Shown one piece after another: positions 8,270-16,580 of a DNA stretch of 64,000 nucleotides. A program made the translations under genes and the position numbers. Position 1 is the first letter of the stretch, and the number at the start of each line of letters is the position of its first letter. The stretch is from RBG-16-34-14 sp963727535. GTDB lineage: Bacteria > Bacteroidota > Ignavibacteria > Ignavibacteriales > Ignavibacteriaceae. Location: the NCBI GenBank assembly GCA_963727535.1, contig CAVSGR010000001.1, positions 1,054,001 to 1,118,000 on the forward strand, in the 5' to 3' direction. The notes under the pieces were generated by a model. That model did not search any database and was not told the DNA's origin. It saw only the letters and a program-made list of their open reading frames with translations.

Positions 8270-10697
8270 AATCAAATCAAACTTAAGGCAGTTAAGTCCT
8301 GATGAAGTAGAACTTTTTATGAAGGATGGTTACCTAGTAATTCGTGATGTATTCCCAAAAGAAATAACTGACCGGATAATACCACTGATCTGTAAAGAGC
8401 TTAAAATAGATATAAATAATCCTTCAACTTGGCCAAGACATTTAGTTACATTACAGAAAGTTTTACAAAAACAAAAAAATAAATTGCCGTCAAACTGGCA
8501 TAAGTTCACTCCGGTTGTGGTCTTGAGAAAAGAATTAAATACAGAATTATTGGATGAAATATATACTGAGCGTTACAAAGGAATTATTGATGATCTTTGC
8601 GGACACGGACGGTGGAAACAGAATTCCGGAATTGGACATTGGCCAATTCTTTTTCCAATATTTAAGGGACAATCTTGGCAACCTCTGGAAGGTGGCTGGC
8701 ATCTTGACGGAGATTTTAAGCGCCTCAGCATTAATTCTGCAGGCGATTGGGGTTTGATCCTGATGCATCTTTTTACTGATATCCAGTTAGGCGGTGGCGG
8801 CACGGCAGTCAGACTCGGTTCGCATCATTACACCGCTCGTATTTTAGCAGAGGCAGGTCCACACGGGCTAGAAAGAGATGAACTAATTATTCGTTTACTT
8901 ACAGCAACCAGACATTTACCTGTTAAAGAGATTATAGGAAATAATGGAGATCTCATCCTTATGCATCCCTGGATAGTGCACACCAGTAGTCTCAACACAG
9001 GTGAACAATTACGCATAGCAGCAAACAAGCATATATCTTTATATGCTCCCCTGAATTTTAAAAGAAAAAAGAAAAGCGATCTTTCGCCTGTTGAACTTAC
9101 CGTTGTTAATTCCATTGTGGAACACGGATTCCGCCTTCCTTTTGGTAAGAATGAATTATTGCATACTCCTAAAAAATCAGTAAGTCAAAGAAAGATTACA
9201 TTAAAAGCAATAATAAAAAGAATTCGCAGGCTTCCATATTTTAATGTTAAGGATATTGTAAGAATAATTGTACTCGCCAGCAACACTTATTGGCCATTTT
9301 TTACATTGAATAAAAAAACATATCAACTTGCAATTAAAAGTTTTGGCAAGCTTTGTAGTAAATATCCCGAAATAAAAAGCGTTTATCTACGGCATCCGCT
9401 TACTGAGGGTAACTGGACTCCAGCATTGAGCGATCTTGATTTGACTGTAATTATCAGGAAAGATCTCGCTGCCGAGATAGAATTCGATTTTCTAAATTCG
9501 TTCTGGGGGAATTTCAAACGGCTCAAAAAATTTTTCCCTATGTTCGGGGAAATTTACATGTTGAATGTAGCAAACTTTGAGTTGTGGCAAAAGCTTGAAT
9601 TTGAAGGACAAAATATTCAAAATTGGTCACTGCTTTCCGGAAGTGATATAATAAAAAGTTACGATTTAAAGGGTAACTCTTTTAATTCTGATGGTTTTGA
9701 TCATGCTTTTAGTTTTTATTTGAATCACTTTTTAGAATTGTATAATCACAAAAGAGTATCATCTCGCTTAGCTTTAATTGATTTGGCAAGAGTAAAAAAT
9801 AAAATATTCAAATGCATTTATAATACCGGCAATAATCATATTGTAACCGATAATCTTAACTCTGTCATACTTTCTAAAACTGAATTGTTCCACGGTGTTG
9901 TTCAAAAGTTAAAAGAAAGTTTATCAACGAAGCTTCTTCCACCATCAGATATTAATAATCAATGGAAGAAGAAGGCAGAAGAAAAAAATAATCTTTTTGA
10001 AGATTATGATATCGTAGATTTGAATGGATTATCATCTTTATCCGATAATATTCAAAGCATTTATCTAAACTATAACAAAAAAATGTTCATTATATTAAAG
10101 GATGGTCTTGATCGGTCAACCGTTAATAATTGTTTGGATGTTATTGCCAAGACTTTTTCAGATGAAGAGAGGTTGCCCATAATTCTTAATGTTAACTTTT
10201 TCAGATATTTTTTACAGCAATATAAGCCTTTCGAATATGGCCATTTTATAGCTTATAGAACTTTAATTTTTGGCACTGATATTTTACCGGACATTGCTCC
10301 GCCGGATAAATTGGCGATAACCAATAAACTTATCATGGAAGCTTCGGAAATTATCAAGTTTCCTTTTTCACAAAAGTTTTTCTCATCAACCGGTAAGTGG
10401 AATTCTGTTCCGGAATTTGCTCATATTTTTGATACTACTTTGATGATAAAACATTATTTAGAACACGACTTCATAGTACCCTGGTATCAGGATTTTCTGG
10501 AAAACAGCCGCAAAGCCTCTCCAGAGTATTTAGAAAAAATTGAAGATTTGAGAACTCGCTCAGAAAAACTAAAGGATAAAAGCCTTCACTTTGAGTGGTT
10601 TAAGCTTTTTAAACAATTAGCCGATGATACCCAGAAAAGTATTTTAACGAGTAATAAGTTTCCAACAATTCCAAATGAGATCCTGATTAATTATTGA
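8259..10697 (+). CDS. PhyH-type 2-oxoglutarate dioxygenase fused to a nucleotidyltransferase-like domain
   Basis: An 812-residue fusion. Residues 1-265 match the phytanoyl-CoA dioxygenase family: LFMKDGYLVIRDVFP at the start, the iron ligands H148/D150 (WHLDGDF), a distal H241 (WIVHTSSLN) and the 2-oxoglutarate-binding R252. Residues about 370-480 look like a DNA-polymerase-beta-type nucleotidyltransferase, with G384 and an SDLDLTVII acidic pair at 392/394. The remaining 300 residues are helical and unassigned. It lies between glycosyltransferase and exporter genes, so hydroxylation or nucleotide-linked tailoring of the exported glycan, or of its lipid carrier, is a reasonable inference. No frameshift is visible, so the fusion is real in this assembly. 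Confidence 0.75.
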   Translation: MDHKIKSNLRQLSPDEVELFMKDGYLVIRDVFPKEITDRIIPLICKELKIDINNPSTWPRHLVTLQKVLQKQKNKLPSNWHKFTPVVVLRKELNTELLDEIYTERYKGIIDDLCGHGRWKQNSGIGHWPILFPIFKGQSWQPLEGGWHLDGDFKRLSINSAGDWGLILMHLFTDIQLGGGGTAVRLGSHHYTARILAEAGPHGLERDELIIRLLTATRHLPVKEIIGNNGDLILMHPWIVHTSSLNTGEQLRIAANKHISLYAPLNFKRKKKSDLSPVELTVVNSIVEHGFRLPFGKNELLHTPKKSVSQRKITLKAIIKRIRRLPYFNVKDIVRIIVLASNTYWPFFTLNKKTYQLAIKSFGKLCSKYPEIKSVYLRHPLTEGNWTPALSDLDLTVIIRKDLAAEIEFDFLNSFWGNFKRLKKFFPMFGEIYMLNVANFELWQKLEFEGQNIQNWSLLSGSDIIKSYDLKGNSFNSDGFDHAFSFYLNHFLELYNHKRVSSRLALIDLARVKNKIFKCIYNTGNNHIVTDNLNSVILSKTELFHGVVQKLKESLSTKLLPPSDINNQWKKKAEEKNNLFEDYDIVDLNGLSSLSDNIQSIYLNYNKKMFIILKDGLDRSTVNNCLDVIAKTFSDEERLPIILNVNFFRYFLQQYKPFEYGHFIAYRTLIFGTDILPDIAPPDKLAITNKLIMEASEIIKFPFSQKFFSSTGKWNSVPEFAHIFDTTLMIKHYLEHDFIVPWYQDFLENSRKASPEYLEKIEDLRTRSEKLKDKSLHFEWFKLFKQLADDTQKSILTSNKFPTIPNEILINY

Positions 10698-10705
10698 GAT
10701 CAATT

Positions 10706-11479
10706 ATGTTAGCTTATAAATTAGAACATCTAAACCTTCTACGCGAACTAGCGGTAACTCATGTAAAAACGAAAGATTCAAACAGCGTTCTTGGAATTCT
10801 ATGGAGCTTTTTAAACCCTTTCATATTCTTGATTATTACATTTGTCGTATTTAGTATGCACTTTCGCGGTTCAACACAACATTACGGCGTTTACGTTTTG
10901 ATCGGCTTCGTACATTATACATATCTTTCTAATTGTACGATGGCGTCTATGACTATCCTCAAAAGTATGGGACAGATAACGGAACAAACTTTGTTTCCTA
11001 AAGAGTTACTAGTCTTTAGCGTCGTCTTATCGCAAACCTATGAATTTCTCATTGCGATAGCTATTACTTTAATAGTTGCCTTTATAACAGGTATCAGTTT
11101 TTCCTGGACAATGTTATTGATCCCTTTTATAGTCATTTTACAAATAATATTTGTTCTGTGGATTTCCCTTGCCTTATCCTGGGCCTACCTGCTGATCAGG
11201 GATATCCAGCATATTTACCAGGTTTTCCTGAGACTTCTTTTGTTTATATGCCCGATATTTTATCCGCAATCTTTTGTAGAAGGCAACTTTTGGGCAGAAC
11301 TAATTATAAAAATCAATCCTTTAACTTATATTATTAACTATTCGCGGGAAGTTATTATAAGTGGCAAAATGTTTCCAATAGAATCTTTTCTATTATTCAC
11401 ACTAATCAATATCATTTTGCTATACCTTTCGCTAAAACTTTTTAAGCGCATCGAACCCCGTTTTGGAGAGTTATTATGA
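10706..11479 (+). CDS. ABC-2 type polysaccharide export permease (Wzm/TagG-like)
   Basis: A 257-residue inner-membrane permease with about six hydrophobic segments and the family signatures LAVTHVKTKDSNSVLGILW near the N-terminus and ICPIFYPQSF / INPLTYIINYSRE near the C-terminus. It would form the channel that exports a lipid-linked polysaccharide. A TTG at 10694 in the same frame would add four residues and overlap the upstream stop; the ATG at 10706 is preferred. It shares an ATGA overlap with the ATPase gene that follows, as usual for these pairs. Confidence 0.9.
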   Translation: MLAYKLEHLNLLRELAVTHVKTKDSNSVLGILWSFLNPFIFLIITFVVFSMHFRGSTQHYGVYVLIGFVHYTYLSNCTMASMTILKSMGQITEQTLFPKELLVFSVVLSQTYEFLIAIAITLIVAFITGISFSWTMLLIPFIVILQIIFVLWISLALSWAYLLIRDIQHIYQVFLRLLLFICPIFYPQSFVEGNFWAELIIKINPLTYIINYSREVIISGKMFPIESFLLFTLINIILLYLSLKLFKRIEPRFGELL

Positions 11480-12219
11480 ATAATCATGCAATAGAAGTTA
11501 ATAACGTATATAAGCGTTACTTTTTAAACTCCCGTCTTCCATTTATTACTTTAGTTAAAGATACGCTTGGGAAAAATGGTTTTGATCCGAATGAATTTTA
11601 TGCCTTATCAAATATCTCGCTTGAAGTTGAAAAAGGAGAATGGCTCGGTGTAATTGGTCATAACGGTGCGGGAAAAACAACCTTACTAAAATTGGTCGCC
11701 GGCTTGCTTAAATCTGATAAAGGAAAAGTAAAGTTAAATGGTTCAGTTACATATTTAAGCGGTTACGGTGTGGGAATGATAGATGAATTATCAGTCGTGG
11801 AAAATATTTATTTAAATGGAGCTATATATGGCATTAAACGGCAGGTTATAGGTGCAAATTTAAATGAAATAATCGAATGGGCAGAATTGCAGAATTTTAC
11901 CAAGACTAAATTTAAACATTTATCGAGCGGTATGCGAAGCCGTCTTGCATTCTCAACCACACGTTATCTTGATGCAGATATTTACCTTATGGATGAAGCG
12001 CTCTCTGCCGGGGACAACAGGTTCCAGGAGAAATGCGGGGAGGTTTTTGAAGGTTATAGGAAAAACGGTAAAACATTTATGATCGCTGCACATTCTTTTG
12101 AATTTATAGAAAAGTTTTGTGACAGAACACTTTGGCTGGACAAAGGTGAAATAAAAGCGTTTGGAGAAACGTCTAAAATTTTAGGACAGTACAAAGAAAC
12201 TCATCCGAAAAAGAAATAA
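11476..12219 (+). CDS. ABC polysaccharide export ATPase (Wzt/TagH/KpsT-like)
   Basis: A 247-residue ATPase partner of the preceding permease. Walker A is GHNGAGKTTLL, the signature loop is LSSGMRSRLAFS, and Walker B is IYLMDEALSAGD. The protein ends shortly after the ATPase domain, so it lacks the C-terminal carbohydrate-binding domain of long Wzt proteins; export may therefore not depend on recognition of a capped chain end. It is the last gene of the + strand cluster and converges on the acetyltransferase gene. Confidence 0.92.
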   Translation: MNNHAIEVNNVYKRYFLNSRLPFITLVKDTLGKNGFDPNEFYALSNISLEVEKGEWLGVIGHNGAGKTTLLKLVAGLLKSDKGKVKLNGSVTYLSGYGVGMIDELSVVENIYLNGAIYGIKRQVIGANLNEIIEWAELQNFTKTKFKHLSSGMRSRLAFSTTRYLDADIYLMDEALSAGDNRFQEKCGEVFEGYRKNGKTFMIAAHSFEFIEKFCDRTLWLDKGEIKAFGETSKILGQYKETHPKKK

Positions 12220-12279
12220 AAAAAATAAAGATGGTTTATTTGAAGTGAGTAGGATTTACTAATATCAAGGTTTTATTTT

Positions 12280-12744
12280 TTAGGATAACCCTTGCTCCAT
12301 AGCATAATTCTTAAACTTAAATTCATGTAATTCAACAAACTGTTCTTTTATAACTTTAAAACCTTTTCTAAGGAAAAATGGTTTTGCAGTTATACTCGCT
12401 TCAGTAAATAGTTTGGTCATCTTTAATGATTTTGCCCGTTCTTCAATTTTCAAAAGTAATTTAGAACCAACGCCCTTGTTTATAAAATCGTGAGCGACAT
12501 AAAAACAATCTATATGCCCGTTATTTTCCAATTGTGCAAATCCAATAATCCGCCCGTTTTTTTCTGCTACAAAAGTAATGGTTTTGGTAAGCCTGTTTCT
12601 CCATTTGGCTAAATCAGTATTTTGAGGAGCCCAGGCTTCGATTTGTTCTTTAGAATAATCTTTGCTGTTTATTTTTCTTACAGTCTCAGTAAAAAGATGA
12701 ACTATCGCTTCTGTATCATCATTTTTAAATTCACGAATGATCAA
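12280..12744 (-). CDS. GNAT-family N-acetyltransferase
   Basis: A 154-residue single-domain acetyltransferase. It starts MIIREFKNDDTEAIVHLFTE, contains the central strand IIGFAQLENNGHIDCFYVA and the acetyl-CoA-binding motif GVGSKLLLKIEERAKS (a Q/R-x-x-G-x-G/A variant). The LFTEASITAKPFFLRKGF end resembles the YafP-like branch. The substrate is unknown. It converges with the ABC ATPase gene. Confidence 0.88.
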   Translation of the reverse strand: MIIREFKNDDTEAIVHLFTETVRKINSKDYSKEQIEAWAPQNTDLAKWRNRLTKTITFVAEKNGRIIGFAQLENNGHIDCFYVAHDFINKGVGSKLLLKIEERAKSLKMTKLFTEASITAKPFFLRKGFKVIKEQFVELHEFKFKNYAMEQGLS

Positions 12745-12773
12745 AATTATTATCCCTTTGAAAAAAGGAAGCT

Positions 12774-12926
12774 CTAACGTTTATCTTTTGATAAAATCCC
12801 AAACAATATTAATGCGATCGCAAAAATAATTCCGCCCACTAAAGAACTAATTATCTGCTTAAGCAAAAGTACAGAGAGTACAACACAAACAACTACGAAC
12901 AAAATTGCAGCAACTTTACTATTCAT
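12774..12926 (-). CDS. Small two-helix membrane protein (50 aa)
   Basis: An ATG at 12926-12924 opens a 50-codon frame ending with TAG at 12776-12774. The product (start MNSKVAAILFVVV, end LFGILSKDKR) has two hydrophobic stretches, about residues 5-22 and 26-45, around a short KQIISS turn and a charged C-terminus. It starts 30 bp upstream of the acetyltransferase start on the same strand. A GGGAAAAA stretch precedes the ATG. No family is recognised. The clean hydrophobic pattern makes chance unlikely. Confidence 0.55.
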   Translation of the reverse strand: MNSKVAAILFVVVCVVLSVLLLKQIISSLVGGIIFAIALILFGILSKDKR

Positions 12927-12967
12927 TTTTTCCCTATAAAAGAAACATTATGTTTTACAAATATTAT

Positions 12968-13375
12968 CTAAGATTCTCCCAAAATCCATTTTACAGCAGC
13001 CTTAGAAGAGTAGAAAGGATGCGTTAAATAGCCCTCGTCATTTTGTTCAACTAAATCCGGAATCACAGCATCTTTAGGTTTTTCGATGATTATTGCTATT
13101 TTATAACCTCCAAAAATATCAAGATGCTTTTTATAATAGTTGGAAATTTTCCAATATTCTTTTAGTAAATTTTCAAGAGTTGCGTTACGATAATCCAGGA
13201 TAAAACCTTTTGTTTCTTTGGGAATCAAGTTATATGTTATCGCATAATCCCAGGAAGAAAAAATATCATCAAAAGTTATAGAGCCATAATAGTATTTGTA
13301 TAAAATCTGTGTCGCCTCGTCAAAAACAATTTTAAATTTTTCCTTGGCACTGGTTTGAGAATTATTTTTTGTCAT
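12968..13375 (-). CDS. Hypothetical protein, SpoIIAA/STAS-like
   Basis: A 135-residue soluble protein. The pattern of a short strand (FKIVFDEATQILYKYYYGSI), a helix region (FDDIFSSWDYAITY) and a buried strand (GFILDYRNATLENLL) resembles the STAS/SpoIIAA-like proteins common in Bacteroidota. No catalytic or binding motif is obvious. The assignment is by overall pattern only and is tentative. Confidence 0.6.
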   Translation of the reverse strand: MTKNNSQTSAKEKFKIVFDEATQILYKYYYGSITFDDIFSSWDYAITYNLIPKETKGFILDYRNATLENLLKEYWKISNYYKKHLDIFGGYKIAIIIEKPKDAVIPDLVEQNDEGYLTHPFYSSKAAVKWILGES

Positions 13376-13432
13376 TTAAAGATTCATCCGTGAAATATTG
13401 TTTGTGCTTAGGTTGCGAGAATTTTTCGGCAT

Positions 13433-13930
13433 TTACTTCTTTTGATTTTCCTTTTGGTATCGAAAGAGAAGTCCATTGATTCCACGAATCATTTTACCGA
13501 TATAAACAATTTGCCCGATATGATATGCGCAATGACCAAGCTGCCTGCTTATCGCTTCAACAACTGTGTGCCCCTGGTTACGAATATACATCTCTTTTGT
13601 AAGATCTTTTTCTGTTAATGAATTAATAGCCTTGAACAAACAGTCCCATCCTTCATTCCACTTTGAAAGAAGTTCTTCTTTATCCTTAATATCATTGTCA
13701 AATTCCGAATCCCTGTTTCGCCATTCTTTTTCACCGTCTGTCGTTAAAAAGTCTGTCCAGCGCGAAAGCATATTACCCCAAAGATGCTTTACTATGGTTC
13801 CAATGCTGTTACTTCCTTCATTATATTGCCAGAAAAAATCTTCCTCCTCAAGTTGGGCAAATGTTTTCTCCCCGAGCATTTTATAATACTCAAATAATTT
13901 TTTTATACTCTCTAAATAGCTATTAGTCAT
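13433..13930 (-). CDS. DUF1572 / DinB-like protein
   Basis: A 165-residue four-helix protein of the DinB/YfiT-like superfamily. NSIGTIVKHLWGNMLSRW and WRNRDSEF match the DUF1572 subgroup, and GHCAYHIGQIVYIGKMI gives the later histidines. The histidines (in VKHLWG, QLGHCAYHIGQ) are the likely metal ligands; members of the superfamily act as metal-dependent thiol transferases or are uncharacterised. Its specific function is unknown. Confidence 0.8.
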   Translation of the reverse strand: MTNSYLESIKKLFEYYKMLGEKTFAQLEEEDFFWQYNEGSNSIGTIVKHLWGNMLSRWTDFLTTDGEKEWRNRDSEFDNDIKDKEELLSKWNEGWDCLFKAINSLTEKDLTKEMYIRNQGHTVVEAISRQLGHCAYHIGQIVYIGKMIRGINGLLFRYQKENQKK

Positions 13931-13995
13931 AAATTCTCCTTCAACCCGGCATTAATTTCATCAATATTTTTGTACAATTCAAGAAGAAATTCAAA

Positions 13996-14022
13996 ATGAC
14001 TCTCACTGCGTTCAGAGTGACA
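13996..14022. repeat. REP-like imperfect inverted repeat
   Basis: A short imperfect palindrome in the gap between the DUF1572 gene and the 26-codon frame, with TCACT and AGTGA arms around GCGTTCAG. Read on the minus strand it begins GTCACTCTGAACGCAGTGAG, the same layout as the GTCA...TGAC elements at 16.5 kb and 29.8 kb. Confidence 0.5.
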
Positions 14023-14028
14023 ACAAAA

Positions 14029-14109
14029 CTATGAATAAAATTTGATCCCGTGTCCCATTACAACAATAAATATTATATAAAGCACGGCGATTGAAATAAT
14101 CCATTTCAT
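14029..14109 (-). CDS. Possible 26-aa single-helix membrane peptide
   Basis: An ATG at 14109 begins 4 bp after the stop of the upstream membrane-protein gene and encodes a peptide starting MKWIISIAVLYIIFIVVMG and ending HGIKFYS, one clear transmembrane helix. An AGGA lies only 2 bp before the ATG, so translation would probably be coupled. It could equally be an unexpressed frame; the very small size limits confidence. Confidence 0.3.
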   Translation of the reverse strand: MKWIISIAVLYIIFIVVMGHGIKFYS

Positions 14110-14113
14110 ATTC

Positions 14114-14821
14114 CTAGTAACTGGAAGAAGGTTTAAGTCCATAACTTGGCTTAGTCTTATTATTTATTCTTAAGATTAGCAAAAAGCCAATAAAGCCGAC
14201 GAATGTTTCAAGGGCATCTTCTTTAATTGCAGGCAATGATCCGAAAAGATCGAATAAGGCAGCGAAACAAGCAGAAACTCCAGCAGCCAGATATGGTACT
14301 AAAATTAATTGTTTTCTTCGTCCTGAATCATCACCTGTGATTAGCATCAGCTTTGCTGAAGCAATTCTAATTGTAGTGTAATAAAGAATTAAGCCAATTA
14401 CTACAAGAAGAGTTCTCCAAAACCAACTTGGTTGTAAACCAGTAATAAGATAGGACCAATCGTCTTTGTTTGTTATTCCAGAATAAATTAATCCTCCCGT
14501 GCCCCAAAAAAGATTAAATGCCATAAGAAGAATTAAAAAGTATCTTGTTTGAACAGAAAAATTTTTGTAAGAATTAAGCAACAACAAAGACAAAATTCCT
14601 GCAAGAATATTTGCGATAGGACCACCAATATCGACTAAGGTATTACCATTATTAGAGTGAAAAAATGCCGAGCTTAATAAGCTAATGGAACCCCCACTCA
14701 ATATGCAGGTCCCCCCGTGGCCAATTACCTCATGAATTACATCTGCTACAATGTATGCACATATACCTAATGCACCTAACATTAATTTGTCATCAGAAAC
14801 TGTTTGCTTTTTATCCAACAA
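14114..14821 (-). CDS. Polytopic membrane protein with an HExxxH motif (M50-like?)
   Basis: A 235-residue integral membrane protein with about six hydrophobic segments. The first contains IVADVIHEVIGHGGTC, which resembles the zinc-binding helix of M50 site-2 proteases but has three residues, not two, between E and the second H. A later segment, VDIGGPIANILAGILSLLLL, resembles the GP-N region of M50 enzymes. The active site may be altered, so the protein may be a non-classical metalloprotease or a catalytically dead relative. No substrate is indicated. Confidence 0.6.
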   Translation of the reverse strand: MLDKKQTVSDDKLMLGALGICAYIVADVIHEVIGHGGTCILSGGSISLLSSAFFHSNNGNTLVDIGGPIANILAGILSLLLLNSYKNFSVQTRYFLILLMAFNLFWGTGGLIYSGITNKDDWSYLITGLQPSWFWRTLLVVIGLILYYTTIRIASAKLMLITGDDSGRRKQLILVPYLAAGVSACFAALFDLFGSLPAIKEDALETFVGFIGFLLILRINNKTKPSYGLKPSSSY

Positions 14822-14881
14822 TAGAGATTTCTTTAATTATAATGTTTACAAGTTAATTAATAAAGTGTAAATTTTAATAAA

Positions 14882-16454
14882 TTATTTTGTTATAAGCCTT
14901 ACAACTGAATTCGCACAATTCTCACCATCAATTGCTGCAGAAACTATTCCTCCTGCATAGCCGGCGCCTTCACCGCACGGAAACAATCTTTCAATCTCTA
15001 CGTGCATTAATGTTTCTTTATCTCTCGGAATTTTTATTGGCGAGCTTGTTCTGCTTTCCGGTGAAACGATTTGTGCTTCTTCTGTGTAATATCCTTTCAT
15101 CTTTTTGTTAAAGATTGAATAATGCTTCCTTAAGATTTTTCGTAATGAAAGAAGGCAATAAATCATGGAGCGGAGCAGAAGTTAAACCTGGAATGTAAGA
15201 TGTACCCGGCAATGATGAAGATTGAACTTCTTTCACAAAATCTGTTACTCTTTGAGCTGGCGCACTTTGTGTTTTGTTTGCAAGTTCAAACGAAAGAGTT
15301 TCGATTTCCTGCTGTAATTTCAATGCCGAAAAAGGATAATCACTTTCATGTTTCTTCCAATCATTTTCATCTACAGAAACTACAAAACCTGAATTAGCAT
15401 AAGGAGAATCTCTCCTTGAAAGCGACATTCCATTTACAACAATTTCACCGGGAGAAGTTGATGCAGGAACAATTATTCCACCGGGGCACATACAAAATGA
15501 ATAGACTCCCCTGCCGTCTATTTCACAAGCTAAATTATAACTTGCAGCAGGAAGGTTTTCCTGTTTCTCCTTTGTATGATATTGAATTTCATTTATGAGA
15601 GATTGAGGATGCTCAATCCTTACTCCAAGTGCAAAAGGTTTTGGTTCTATTTTAATATTTCTTTTATGAAGAAGATAAAAAATATCCCTGGCAGAATGAC
15701 CGGTTGCGAGAATAACAGAATCACCAAAATATTCCTTTTCAAAACCTGTATCAGCCGGCTTTGCAATTATTCCCAGTATTTTTTTTTCTTTCAAAATAAA
15801 ATCAATTACCCTGGAGTTGAAATGTATTTCTCCACCGCAATTAGTTATAGTTTCTCTAATTGCTTTAACGACATCCGGAAGTTTATTAGAACCAATATGA
15901 GGATGTGCATCAATTAAAATATCTTTCGTTGCTCCATGCTGAATGAGGATGTTTAAAATCTTTTTTACGTCTCCCCTTTTTGTAGAGCGCGTATAAAGTT
16001 TTCCGTCACTATAAGTTCCTGCACCGCCTTCTCCAAAACAATAGTTAGAATCGGGATTAACTTTGTGAAACTGTTGTATCTCTTTTAAATCTTTTCTTCT
16101 TGCTTGAACATCTTTTCCTCTCTCGATTATGACTGGCTTTATCCCGAGTTCTAGTAATCTTAAAGCAGCAAACATTCCTGCCGGACCACAGCCAACAATT
16201 ATAACTTTTTTATTTCCTTTAACATGTTTGTAATCAATTTTAAAATCTTCCGGAACAGGATTTTCATTAATAAAAACATTACATAAAATTCTGAATACGG
16301 GATTTTTGCTTCGTCCATCAACCGATCTTTTTAAAGGAACAACAGCAGTAATTTCGGAAGGATTTAGCTTTAGTTTTTCTGAAGCAGATTTATAAAGAAA
16401 ATCTTTATCATTAAGATTCTCAGGGGGAACGACAAGTTCGGTTTGTTTTATCAT
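14882..16454 (-). CDS. FAD-dependent dehydrogenase (COG2509-like), one frameshift
   Basis: The reconstructed length is about 523 residues. The N-terminal part has the dinucleotide-binding motif IIVGCGPAGMFAALRLLELG and the family signature NYCFGEGGAGTYSDGKLYTR. The frame ends early at 15108 (KNLKEALFNL). The conserved C-terminus, with KKMKGYYTEEAQ, RTSSPIKIPRD and PCGEGAGYAGGIVSAAIDG, continues in the neighbouring frame to 14882. A single extra base near 15110-15125 explains the break. The family is predicted to be flavin-dependent oxidoreductases; the substrate is unknown. Confidence 0.85.
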
Positions 16455-16491
16455 GATGTCCTCTATTTATGAGGAAGTCCGTTTTTCTAAA

Positions 16492-16518
16492 GTCATCCTG
16501 AGCCTGTCGAAGGATGAC
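16492..16518. repeat. REP-like hairpin, copy 1
   Basis: A 27-bp element with 8-bp arms GTCATCCT and AGGATGAC around a TGAGCCTGTCGA core. It lies in the 126-bp gap between the SDR and FAD dehydrogenase genes. Neither side has a T-run, so it is unlikely to be a simple terminator. Confidence 0.75.
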
Positions 16519-16533
16519 TAAGTTAAAGTTCTT

Positions 16534-16560
16534 GTCACACTTCGACAAGCTCAGTGTGAC
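16534..16560. repeat. REP-like hairpin, copy 2 (inverted orientation)
   Basis: A 27-bp element 15 bp from copy 1, with arms GTCACACT and AGTGTGAC. Read on the minus strand its core is TGAGCTTGTCGAAG, nearly the same as in copy 1 but in the opposite direction. The arms differ from copy 1 at several positions yet stay fully paired. Confidence 0.75.
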
Positions 16561-16580
16561 ATACTGTTACAATCTAATTG

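Noticed and set aside
12220..12279. Possible terminator between the convergent ABC ATPase and acetyltransferase genes
   Set aside because: The arms CAAGGTT and AACCCTTG pair only with a mismatch and enclose a long loop that extends into the acetyltransferase gene.
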